Source: a bacterium (GTDB lineage: Bacteria > Desulfobacterota > GWC2-55-46). From it: a stretch of 5,129 nucleotides of DNA. The DNA lies in NCBI GenBank assembly GCA_027310325.1, contig DAIDBB010000208.1, positions 1-5,129 of the forward strand, given 5' to 3'. Below, in pieces: positions 1 through 5,129 of this stretch. Each line of letters begins with the position of its first letter. Within the stretch, counting starts at the first letter, position 1. The position numbers and the translations under genes were made by a program. The notes below the pieces were generated by a model, which did no database searches, had not been told where the DNA came from, and saw only the letters and a program-made list of their open reading frames with translations.

Positions 1-1466
1 TAATCGGCAACGGCTTTCTTATAGAATCCTTCTCCCAAATAAGTCTCGCCACGTCTCTCATAAAGTTCAGCGGTAACACTGCTTGGAAATGCATCTTCTT
101 CTTTCCTAAAACTTTCCGCAAAATCTTCATACTTAAAATTAGGATAAAATTTATCATGTAGCTTTTTAGTCAAATCGTCATCTGACACATCATTATATTC
201 GGGATAAACCTCTCTAAATTTCATCTTACCTATAATCAACACAATATTTTGTAATTGTAATTCAATCGCCTTGGAATAATCTTCAATCGCGGCATGGTAG
301 TTACCAATTTTGACATAAGCATTAGCACGATTTTGATAAGCTAAATATGAATATGGGTCGCCAATTGACTTTTTGGCTTCAATCGCCTTACTGAAATCCT
401 CGATGGCTTCGTTATAATTACCAAGATTTTGCTTAGCTAGACCACGATCATGATATGTACCACCATAGTCGGGGTCTAACTCAATTACCTTGTCGTAATC
501 TTTAATGGCTAATTTAAATTCTTTTGTCTCAAGATATACCTCTGCTCTCTGCCGGTAGGCATCTATCATCTTGGGATTTAATTGAATCGCCTTCGTAAAG
601 GCACCGATTATTTTTTTACGCGCCTCAGGATATGCGCCCCATATAGATTGCCCTGCGGCTAAGGCCATGCCCTCCTTTTGTAAGTCTTTCTTACTCTTTC
701 CTCCCCCAAAAAAACCTGCTTTTTTAAAAATAAGTGTACCTAACAAATATTGCGACGTCGCACTATTGGGATTTAAGCCGATTGCTTTGTTAAAATCGTT
801 CTCGGCAGACTTATAATCCTGCGAGTTCAATAATATTCCGAAGTTACGATAATATAAGCCCCGGAACAGATATCCCCTATAGTCCCTTGGGTATCTCTTG
901 ATAACGTCATCAAAATCTTTTTTTACCCATGTACCTTGTGGCGCTGGTGCATCAGGTTTAACTATTGAAACATTTATTGCGTCACCGGGGTCTAAATTAA
1001 TCGCTGTCTCCATATCTTTAATGGTCTGCTCATAATTACCCATTTCTTTGTAGGCCTTCGCTCTCATACTGTATTGTGATGCCCTGGTCTTAAAAAATTC
1101 TTGTTCCAGTTTTGAATAAGGTAGGCTAATAGCCGCAGTAATATCATCTATGATTTTTTTATAATCTTTATCCTTATCAAAGTATAAGTAAATCATTGCC
1201 CGCATATAGTATGCTTGGGCATATTGCGGATTTGCTTCAATCAGCTTGTTAATCTGATCAATCGCCTTCTTGTTTTTCTCCTGGTTCTTTCCATCTTCCA
1301 AGGTCCCTAGAACCTTTTGAAGTTCAATCATCAATTCTTTTTCTTGAACAGAAATTTCTTCTATTTTTTTATTAGGGCTGCTCAGTTCAGGAGGCTCTGC
1401 TCCTTCCGCGGCAAGAGGAACTACAAGAAATAAGGTTAGCAATAATCCAACAAGGTATCTCTTCAT
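1..1466 (-). CDS. Exported TPR-repeat protein, 3' end cut by window edge
   Basis: This open frame starts at an ATG (1464-1466) and stays open for 488 codons to the left edge. The next codon starts TA, most likely Tyr in a repeat ending AVADY. Residues 1-23 are a Sec signal peptide: basic MKR, a hydrophobic core LVGLLLTLFLVV, then small residues (PLAAEGA), so the product is probably periplasmic or outer-membrane attached; there is no lipobox Cys. TPR units are visible at about 130-160, 196-232, 302-332, 336-364, 375-404 and from 463 on, with typical endings such as AIKDYDKVIELDP and AIEDYSKAIELQ. A weaker helical repeat lies at 64-97. TPR arrays are protein-binding scaffolds; the partner is unknown. 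Residues 405-462 are a non-TPR insert. The gene is AT-richer than its neighbours (14 G/C in 60 bases at 121-180). The ribosome site is weak (GAGG 13 bases before ATG, or GGGA very close). The gene is surely real; its exact role is unknown. Confidence 0.9.
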   Translation of the reverse strand, partial: MKRYLVGLLLTLFLVVPLAAEGAEPPELSSPNKKIEEISVQEKELMIELQKVLGTLEDGKNQEKNKKAIDQINKLIEANPQYAQAYYMRAMIYLYFDKDKDYKKIIDDITAAISLPYSKLEQEFFKTRASQYSMRAKAYKEMGNYEQTIKDMETAINLDPGDAINVSIVKPDAPAPQGTWVKKDFDDVIKRYPRDYRGYLFRGLYYRNFGILLNSQDYKSAENDFNKAIGLNPNSATSQYLLGTLIFKKAGFFGGGKSKKDLQKEGMALAAGQSIWGAYPEARKKIIGAFTKAIQLNPKMIDAYRQRAEVYLETKEFKLAIKDYDKVIELDPDYGGTYHDRGLAKQNLGNYNEAIEDFSKAIEAKKSIGDPYSYLAYQNRANAYVKIGNYHAAIEDYSKAIELQLQNIVLIIGKMKFREVYPEYNDVSDDDLTKKLHDKFYPNFKYEDFAESFRKEEDAFPSSVTAELYERRGETYLGEGFYKKAVAD

Positions 1467-1483
1467 ATCCCAAAAAAAGCCTC

Positions 1484-1532
1484 GTAGGTTGGGTTAGTGT
1501 AGTAGGTTGGGTTATCGGAGCGTGACCCAACA
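1484..1532. repeat. REP-like repeat cluster: two direct copies plus an inverted arm
   Basis: The 13-mer GTAGGTTGGGTTA occurs twice, at 1484-1496 and 1502-1514, 18 bases apart. An inverted arm TGACCCAAC follows at 1523-1531. GTTGGGTTA (1506-1514) and TGACCCAAC pair as 8 of 9 Watson-Crick bases plus one G-T, around the 8-base loop TCGGAGCG. From memory, GTAGGTTGGGTTA...TAACCCAACA palindromes are scattered, REP-like repeats in many bacterial genomes; this could not be searched here. The cluster lies in the 110-base gap between the mutase stop and the TPR-gene start, so it would be in the leader of the TPR mRNA if that is transcribed from upstream. Confidence 0.65.
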
Positions 1533-1538
1533 AATCTC

Positions 1539-1567
1539 TTAGTATTCACGGCCTGCAATAGCCTCAA
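1539..1567 (-). promoter_or_regulatory. Possible weak promoter for the TPR gene
   Basis: On the minus strand TTGAGG (1562-1567, 4 of 6 to the -35 consensus) is followed after 17 bases by TACTAA (1539-1544, only 3 of 6 to the -10 consensus). Transcription would start near 1532 and place the whole REP-like cluster in the 5' leader. The spacing is ideal but the hexamers are poor. The alternative is read-through from the mutase gene, which lies on the same strand with no strong terminator between them. Confidence 0.2.
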
Positions 1568-1576
1568 CCGATCAAT

Positions 1577-3025
1577 TCAAAACGGCAGCGCCGCTCCCGC
1601 TAAAACCCTTTTCATCCTATCCTTTATAAAACCCTTGGCGGCTTCGAGGAGCTTTTCGCTATTTGCCTCGAACCGGAGTACCAGGACGGGCTGAGTGTTG
1701 CTCGCGCGCACAAGCGCCCACCCTCCTTCGAAGTTTACCCTCAAGCCGTCTATCTTTATGATGTCCTTTATCTTAAAGTCCTTCGTGCCCTTGCCTATCT
1801 CTTTATCGAGCTTTTCTATCACCTCGAACTTCACGTCGTCCGGGCAGTCTATCCTTATCTCGGGCGTTACGAACGTCTCCGGGACACCTTTAAGGAGCGT
1901 AGAAAACCTGAACTCCGGATCAACGGCCCTCTTTTCGGCCATTATCTCTACTACCCTGCAAGTGGCGTAGATGGCGTCGTCGAAGCCGTAATATCTATCG
2001 GCGAAGAATATGTGGCCGCTCATCTCCCCGGCCATCGCGGCGTGGAGCTCCTTCATCCGGGCCTTTATGAGCGAATGACCCGTCTTCCACATGACAGGGT
2101 TCCCTCCGGCCCTTGCTATCTCGTCGTACATCACCTGGCTGCATTTGACCTCGCCGACGATCGTCGCGCCTTTCTTCTTTTCGAGTATGGCCCTTGAAAA
2201 TATTATCATGAGCTTGTCGCCCCAGATGATGTTGCCGAGCTCGTCTACGACGCCTATCCTGTCGGCGTCGCCGTCATAGGCTATCCCGAAATCCGCGCCT
2301 TCCTTCTTTACGGCGTTTATGAGGTCTCTGACGTTTTTGGGTTGCGTAGGGTCGGGATGGTGGTTTGGGAAACGCCCGTCGGGTTCCGTGAAAAGCCCGA
2401 CGACCTCGCAACCCAGCCTTTTTAAGAGCGGCACCCCCACGGGGCCGGCCGTACCGTTGCCGCAGTCTGCTACGACCTTCAACGGCCTTTTAAGCTCTGG
2501 GAAAGTAAACCTCCGGGCCACTTCGTCAACGTACTTCGATATTATGTCGAACTTCTCTACTATACCTGGCCGGACTTGAGCTGGAGGCTTACCGGCCGCC
2601 TCCTCTTTTATTATCTTTTTTATCTTCTGTATTTCTTCTCCGTAAAGCGTATCCTTCCCCACGCCAACCTTGAATCCGTTATACTGGGGCGGGTTGTGGC
2701 TGCCGGTTATCATCATGCCGCCGTCAACGGGGAGCGTATGCATCGAGAAATACTGTAGAGGTGTGGGGCACTCGCCGAGGTCGATGCAGTCTATGCCGCT
2801 TGAGGTAAGCCCCTTTATAAGCGCGTCCCTCAAAGCGTTTGAGCTCAGCCTTACGTCCCTTCCGACGCTTATCTTAAACCCCTTTTTCAGGTCGAGTAAA
2901 CCCAGCTTTTTAACGTACAGTGCGTAGCTTCTGCCGAGGAGAAGGGCTATCTCGGGCGTAAGGTCCTCCCCGTACGTCCCCCTTATGTCGTACTCGCGAA
3001 AGATGGCATCCGATATCTCTGTCAT
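1577..3025 (-). CDS. algC: Phosphomannomutase/phosphoglucomutase, AlgC type
   Basis: This 482-residue cytosolic enzyme interconverts hexose 6-phosphates and 1-phosphates (mannose and/or glucose), feeding GDP-mannose or UDP-glucose for lipopolysaccharide and exopolysaccharide. All four alpha-D-phosphohexomutase signatures are present in order: N-terminal FREYDIRG (9-16); the phosphoserine loop TGSHNP, with S109 the phosphorylated residue; the Mg2+ loop DGDADR (251-256); the sugar-recognition loop GEMSGH (333-338); and the phosphate-binding RASNTQPVLVLRFEA (440-454). GEMSGH and the RASNT-P-VLVLRFEA loop are those of the bifunctional PMM/PGM (AlgC) group rather than phosphoglucosamine mutase (GlmM). 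Length is near the family's usual 450-470. The start is well supported: GGAGG (3033-3037) sits 7 bases before the ATG. Substrate preference cannot be settled from sequence, so manB would be an equally fair name. An intrinsic terminator upstream separates it from tadA. Confidence 0.96.
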   Translation of the reverse strand: MTEISDAIFREYDIRGTYGEDLTPEIALLLGRSYALYVKKLGLLDLKKGFKISVGRDVRLSSNALRDALIKGLTSSGIDCIDLGECPTPLQYFSMHTLPVDGGMMITGSHNPPQYNGFKVGVGKDTLYGEEIQKIKKIIKEEAAGKPPAQVRPGIVEKFDIISKYVDEVARRFTFPELKRPLKVVADCGNGTAGPVGVPLLKRLGCEVVGLFTEPDGRFPNHHPDPTQPKNVRDLINAVKKEGADFGIAYDGDADRIGVVDELGNIIWGDKLMIIFSRAILEKKKGATIVGEVKCSQVMYDEIARAGGNPVMWKTGHSLIKARMKELHAAMAGEMSGHIFFADRYYGFDDAIYATCRVVEIMAEKRAVDPEFRFSTLLKGVPETFVTPEIRIDCPDDVKFEVIEKLDKEIGKGTKDFKIKDIIKIDGLRVNFEGGWALVRASNTQPVLVLRFEANSEKLLEAAKGFIKDRMKRVLAGAALPF

Positions 3026-3032
3026 TTTGTTG

Positions 3033-3037
3033 CCTCC
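3033..3037 (-). promoter_or_regulatory. Strong ribosome-binding site of the mutase gene
   Basis: GGAGG on the minus strand, 7 bases before the ATG at 3023-3025, is the best Shine-Dalgarno match in the window and fixes the mutase start. By contrast tadA, the exonuclease and the TPR gene have weak sites. Confidence 0.8.
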
Positions 3038-3057
3038 GGAGAAATATACTCGAAATG

Positions 3058-3094
3058 TTTTAAAAAATAAACAGGGCCGCCCTATGCGGCCCTG
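3058..3094 (-). terminator. Intrinsic terminator of tadA, overlapping its stop codon
   Basis: On the minus strand a perfect 9-bp GC-rich stem (CAGGGCCGC, 3094-3086, with GCGGCCCTG, 3080-3072) encloses a 5-base loop ATAGG and is followed at once by TTTATTTTTTA. The tadA TAG stop (3084-3082) lies in the loop, and the upstream arm encodes the last residues before it. This is a textbook Rho-independent terminator for leftward transcription. On the plus strand no T-run follows, so it works in one direction. Confidence 0.88.
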
Positions 3095-3579
3095 GAAGAC
3101 CTTGACGCGCCCTTGGATTCCTTCCTTTTTTTCCTCAACTCCGAAAAAAAACCCCTGAGGAGCTTGCCCGCGGCCTCCTCCTCTACCCCGGAGGCAATCT
3201 CGACCCTGTGGTTAAGGCGCAGGTCCTTTGAGATGTCGTATAGCGAGCCGCATGCCCCGGCCTTCGGGTCGAAGGCCGCGAAGACGACCCTATCGACCCG
3301 CGCCTGTATTATCGCGCCCATGCACATGAGGCAGGGTTCGAGCGTCACGTAAAGGGTGGTCCCGGTAAGCCGCCAACTTTTGAATTTTTTGGCGGATTTC
3401 CGGAGGACGTCGACCTCGGCGTGGGCAGTCGGGTCGTTGCCGGTCTCTTTTTTATTATGGCCCCTGGCAGCCACAATCCCCTTGTGGACAAGGACGGCCC
3501 CTACCGGCACCTCGCCCCGCTTTAGCGCCTTTTTTGCCTCTTTAAGGGCCTCGTTCATGAAAAAGAGGTCTTTTTCCAT
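3082..3579 (-). CDS. tadA: tRNA-specific adenosine deaminase TadA
   Basis: This 165-residue cytosolic zinc enzyme deaminates A34 of tRNA-Arg(ACG) to inosine, which allows decoding of CGU, CGC and CGA; it is normally essential in bacteria. The deaminase signature is complete: HAE at 53-55 (H53 zinc ligand, E55 proton shuttle) and PCLMC at 82-86 (C83 and C86 zinc ligands). The N-terminal FMNEALKEAKKAL and EVPVGAVLV (23-31), and the C-terminal LLRGFFSELRKKRK (140-153), are typical of TadA rather than cytosine or guanine deaminases. The first ATG fits the family's N-terminus, where an aromatic-Met pair precedes the first helix, so the later Met8 is less likely. The upstream site is only a weak purine-rich AAAGAAAG. 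The tail after 153 is basic and Ser/Ala-rich and looks dispensable. It is transcribed alone, judging by the terminator at its end. Confidence 0.96.
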   Translation of the reverse strand: MEKDLFFMNEALKEAKKALKRGEVPVGAVLVHKGIVAARGHNKKETGNDPTAHAEVDVLRKSAKKFKSWRLTGTTLYVTLEPCLMCMGAIIQARVDRVVFAAFDPKAGACGSLYDISKDLRLNHRVEIASGVEEEAAGKLLRGFFSELRKKRKESKGASRSSRAA

Positions 3580-3623
3580 TAACTTTCTTTCTTTATTCCC
3601 CTCTTCAGTGTATGATTGTAAGG

Positions 3624-3648
3624 TATATTATATAAGCGGACTTGTCAA
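3624..3648 (-). promoter_or_regulatory. Promoter-like region between tadA and the exonuclease gene
   Basis: The divergent gap contains a perfect minus-strand TTGACA (3643-3648) and a perfect minus-strand TATAAT (3627-3632), but only 10 bases separate them, too short for one sigma-70 promoter. With the same -35, TATACC (3622-3627) would sit at a 15-base spacing. The AT-rich run TATATTATATAA (3624-3635) could also hold a plus-strand -10. A promoter for tadA here is likely from context; the exact elements are uncertain. Confidence 0.4.
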
Positions 3649-3704
3649 GGAGCTGCGGGCTCCGACCTCGGACGGCCGCGGGACCAATCAAAGAATCTAA
3701 GACC

Positions 3705-4544
3705 ATGCTTAAGAACACCTTCTGCCACATACCGGGCGTCGGCGAAAAATTCGAGCGGATCCTCTGGGGAAAAGGCATCCTTTCATGGGATTCCATCGGC
3801 AAATCCCCGTCGGCGGGAAAGCTCCCGTTCAAAAGCCACCTCGCGGAGTCGCTCTGCGAGCTTGAAAAGGGGAACCCCAGGTACTTCGCCGACCTCCTCC
3901 CGGCAAAGGAGCACTGGAGGCTCTTTACCGAGTTCCGCCATTCGACGGCCTACCTCGACATAGAGACCAACGGCCTCGGCGGCCCGGCCGCCTACATAAC
4001 GACCATCTCCCTATATGACGGAAAATCCATCCACTACTACGTTAAGGGGAAAAACCTCGACGACTTCAAGGACGACATAAAAAAATACAGGATGCTGGTG
4101 ACGTTCAACGGCAGGTGCTTCGATATACCCTTCATAGAAAGCTATCTCGATATTTCAATCGACCATGCCCACATCGATCTCAGGTTCGTGCTGAAGGACC
4201 TCGGCTTCTCGGGAGGGCTTAAGAACTGCGAGAAAAGGCTCGGCATAGAAAGGGGCGACCTCGACGGGGTAGACGGCTACTTCGCCGTGCTCCTATGGAA
4301 GGAGTTCAGGGAAAGACGGAACCGGAAGGCCCTCGAAACGCTTCTCGCTTACAATATCCAGGACGTCATAAACCTCGAACCGCTCATGGTAATAGCCTAT
4401 AACCTTAAGCTCGCCGGCACCCCCTTCCTCAAGAGCCACCGGCTCCCCATGCCCGACTCGCCCGAGACCCCGTTCAAGGCCGACGTCAAGACCATAAGAA
4501 GGATCTTCCACAGGCACAGCTACCGCTACGCCAGATGCCTCTAA
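3705..4544 (+). CDS. RNase H-like DEDDy 3'-5' exonuclease (YprB-like)
   Basis: This 279-residue protein has an N-terminal helix-hairpin-helix-like segment (HIPGVGEKFERILWGKGI, 8-25) joined to a DnaQ-superfamily exonuclease fold. ExoI is YLDIETNG (D85, E87), ExoII is VTFNGRCFDIPF (N135, D140), and ExoIII is YNIQD (Y216, D220), giving the DEDDy set expected to bind two metal ions. This is the RNase H-like family often annotated with B. subtilis YprB; it lacks YprB's extra C-terminal TPR region. The substrate is unknown; DNA or RNA trimming is an inference. An in-frame TTG at 3642 would add 21 residues (SRSCGLRPRTAAGP...) unlike the family, while MLKNTFCHIPGVG matches the usual family start, so the ATG at 3705 is preferred despite a poor ribosome site. 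It is divergent from tadA and ends one base before an inverted-repeat element. Confidence 0.88.
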   Translation: MLKNTFCHIPGVGEKFERILWGKGILSWDSIGKSPSAGKLPFKSHLAESLCELEKGNPRYFADLLPAKEHWRLFTEFRHSTAYLDIETNGLGGPAAYITTISLYDGKSIHYYVKGKNLDDFKDDIKKYRMLVTFNGRCFDIPFIESYLDISIDHAHIDLRFVLKDLGFSGGLKNCEKRLGIERGDLDGVDGYFAVLLWKEFRERRNRKALETLLAYNIQDVINLEPLMVIAYNLKLAGTPFLKSHRLPMPDSPETPFKADVKTIRRIFHRHSYRYARCL

Positions 4545-4545
4545 A

Positions 4546-4666
4546 AGGCTGCTGAAAAAGTCCATCTGCTTCGTTCTCTTCGTCGCTCGTCATTGCGACG
4601 TACATACAAAGTACGCCTCATTCCTCGCTTCTCGACGCCTCGCATCTGGAGCTTTTTGAGCAGCCT
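4546..4666. mobile_element. 121-bp non-coding inverted-repeat (MITE-like) element
   Basis: The ends are imperfect inverted repeats: AGGCTGCTGAAAAAGTCC at 4546-4563 and GGAGCTTTTTGAGCAGCCT at 4648-4666, differing by one mismatch and one inserted base. The centre also folds: TGCGACGTAC (4594-4603) pairs with GTACGCCTCA (4611-4620) at 8 of 10 positions around the loop ATACAAA, and a competing hairpin joins CGTCGC (4581-4586) to GCGACG (4595-4600). It has no convincing ORF. From memory, GGCTGCTGAAAAAGTCC-ended elements are abundant between genes in several Proteobacteria/Desulfobacterota; a search was not possible. It would need a transposase supplied elsewhere. Because it abuts the exonuclease stop it may serve as that gene's 3' hairpin, though no T-run follows. 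Confidence 0.72.
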
Positions 4667-4677
4667 GAGCAAATTCC

Positions 4678-4697
4678 GAGTTTTTCAGTGACCTGCT
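4678..4697. repeat. Diverged extra copy of the element's terminal arm
   Basis: GAGTTTTTCAGTGACCTGCT resembles the reverse complement of the element's left arm: it shares the exact octamer TTTTTCAG, which the element's own right arm does not (TTTTTGAG), followed by a diverged ACCTGCT. It may be the remnant of an older, outer element end. CTAA occurs both just before the left arm (4541-4544) and just after this arm (4696-4699), which could be a target duplication or chance. Confidence 0.35.
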
Positions 4698-4702
4698 AAA
4701 TA

Positions 4703-4740
4703 ACCGCCGTAATATTTCTCCCGGCTTAATTTACGCCGGT
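4703..4740 (-). terminator. Possible stem-loop at the end of the transglycosylase gene
   Basis: ACCGCCGTAA (4703-4712) and TTACGCCGGT (4731-4740) are inverted repeats matching at 9 of 10 positions with an 18-base loop. A competing shorter hairpin, CCGGC (4721-4725) with GCCGG (4735-4739), uses the same right arm. The transglycosylase TAA (4726-4728) is in the loop. On the minus strand only TATTT follows, so as a terminator it is weak. Confidence 0.35.
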
Positions 4741-5129
4741 ATCCCGGTCTTCGCCGGCTGTAGATCTAATTATGCGCTTAAACGGGTCCGGGACCCCGGA
4801 AAGCCTCAGAAACTCTATATAGCTTTTAAGCACCTTTTTGGTGTAGAGCCTCGTTTCCGGGTAGGGGATGGATTCTATGAACTCATCCGGCGCTACGCGG
4901 TACGCGTCCTTCCAGCGCGCCGCGGCGTTCGGGCCCGCGTTGTAGCCGGCTATGGCGAGTATCGCGTTGTTGTCGAAGAGCCTGGAAAGCTCATTCAGGT
5001 AATGAGAGCCGTAGCGGATGTTGGTCTTTGGGTCGAAAAGCTCTTTCGAGTCGAAATCATCCTCGCCGAGCTCCTTCGCAAGCGTCCTGCCGGTCGAGGG
5101 CATTATCTGCATGAGGCCCAGGGCCCCGG
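4726..5129 (-). CDS. Slt70-like lytic transglycosylase, C-terminal part
   Basis: The window holds the last 133 residues; the 5' part lies beyond the right edge. The visible frame starts GALGLMQIMPS, so the internal Met at 5110-5112 is not the true start: GALGLMQ continues the family's SPAGA-GLMQIMP motif. The protein cleaves the MurNAc-GlcNAc bond of peptidoglycan in the periplasm, forming 1,6-anhydro ends. Visible signatures are LMQIMPST (5-12), DPKTNIRYGSHYL (33-45), AGYNAGPNAAARW (60-72) and FIESIPYPETRLYTKKVL (83-100). The last closely parallels the E. coli Slt70 stretch, so family 1A is favoured over MltC/EmtA types. The catalytic Glu (ES motif) and any signal peptide are outside the window. 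The tail after about residue 108 (SGVPDPFKRIIRS...) is short, with no extra domain such as LysM. It is convergent with the exonuclease gene, with the inverted-repeat element between them. Confidence 0.93.
   Translation of the reverse strand, partial: GALGLMQIMPSTGRTLAKELGEDDFDSKELFDPKTNIRYGSHYLNELSRLFDNNAILAIAGYNAGPNAAARWKDAYRVAPDEFIESIPYPETRLYTKKVLKSYIEFLRLSGVPDPFKRIIRSTAGEDRDTGVN

Noticed and set aside
1577..1595. Short hairpin CGGC-GCT-GCCG followed by TTTT at the end of the mutase gene
   Set aside because: The core stem is only 4 bp with four T, one of which belongs to the stop codon; too weak to call a terminator.
1695..2927. Several plus-strand open frames of 60-91 codons
   Set aside because: They lie entirely within the complete AlgC-type mutase gene on the other strand, have no family-like sequence, and are explained by its codon bias.
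3038..3071. TATATT as a -10 element for the mutase gene
   Set aside because: The best -35 at 17 bases (TTTATT) is poor, and the start of transcription would fall on the ribosome-binding site itself.
3113..3700. Plus-strand open frames opposite tadA
   Set aside because: They are antisense to a fully conserved tadA and show low-complexity Ser/Ala/Pro-rich translations with no recognisable motif.
3642..3704. TTG start extending the exonuclease by 21 residues
   Set aside because: The added peptide is unlike the family, covers the promoter-like gap, and has no ribosome site at a proper distance; the ATG at 3705 fits the family's N-terminus.
3605..3832. Minus-strand 75-codon open frame across the divergent gap
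   Set aside because: It overlaps the exonuclease start antisense and has no recognisable motif or ribosome site.
4293..4565. Minus-strand 90-codon open frame at the end of the exonuclease gene
   Set aside because: It is antisense to the ExoIII region and runs into the inverted-repeat element; it has no family signature.
1..5129. CRISPR array, tRNA, rRNA, or a defence or toxin-antitoxin system
   Set aside because: No regularly spaced repeat array, no recognisable tRNA or rRNA sequence, and no gene pair of that kind is visible on either strand.

Overview
The window looks like a chromosomal segment from a Gram-negative bacterium. The evidence is a periplasmic-type protein with a Sec signal, a peptidoglycan lytic transglycosylase, and repeat elements of a style I associate from memory with Desulfobacterota/Nitrospirota-like genomes. 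That lineage guess is an inference and weak. Most genes are GC-richer housekeeping genes, but the leftmost gene is clearly AT-richer and looks acquired or fast-evolving.

Layout from left to right. 3-1466 (minus) is the 5' part of an exported tetratricopeptide-repeat (TPR) protein that runs off the left edge. 1467-1576 is a short intergenic stretch holding a REP-like repeat cluster. 1577-3025 (minus) is a complete phosphomannomutase/phosphoglucomutase of the AlgC type. 3082-3579 (minus) is a complete tRNA adenosine deaminase, TadA, whose stop codon lies in the loop of its own intrinsic terminator. 3580-3704 is a divergent intergenic region with promoter-like sequence. 3705-4544 (plus) is a DEDDy RNase H-like exonuclease. 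4546-4666 is a 121-bp non-coding inverted-repeat (MITE-like) element starting one base after the exonuclease stop, with a diverged extra arm at 4678-4697. 4726-5129 (minus) is the C-terminal part of an Slt70-type lytic transglycosylase cut by the right edge.

The genes do not form an obvious single pathway. AlgC-type mutase supplies activated sugar precursors for surface polysaccharide, the lytic transglycosylase remodels the wall, and the TPR protein is probably periplasmic, so three of five genes bear on the envelope. TadA modifies the tRNA-Arg wobble base and the exonuclease presumably acts on nucleic acid. The terminator between tadA and the mutase gene suggests they are not one operon. 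No gene stretch here makes a convincing new defence or mobile system. The most unusual items are the AT-rich TPR gene with a non-TPR insert, the competing-hairpin repeat in front of it, and the nested inverted-repeat element behind the exonuclease gene.
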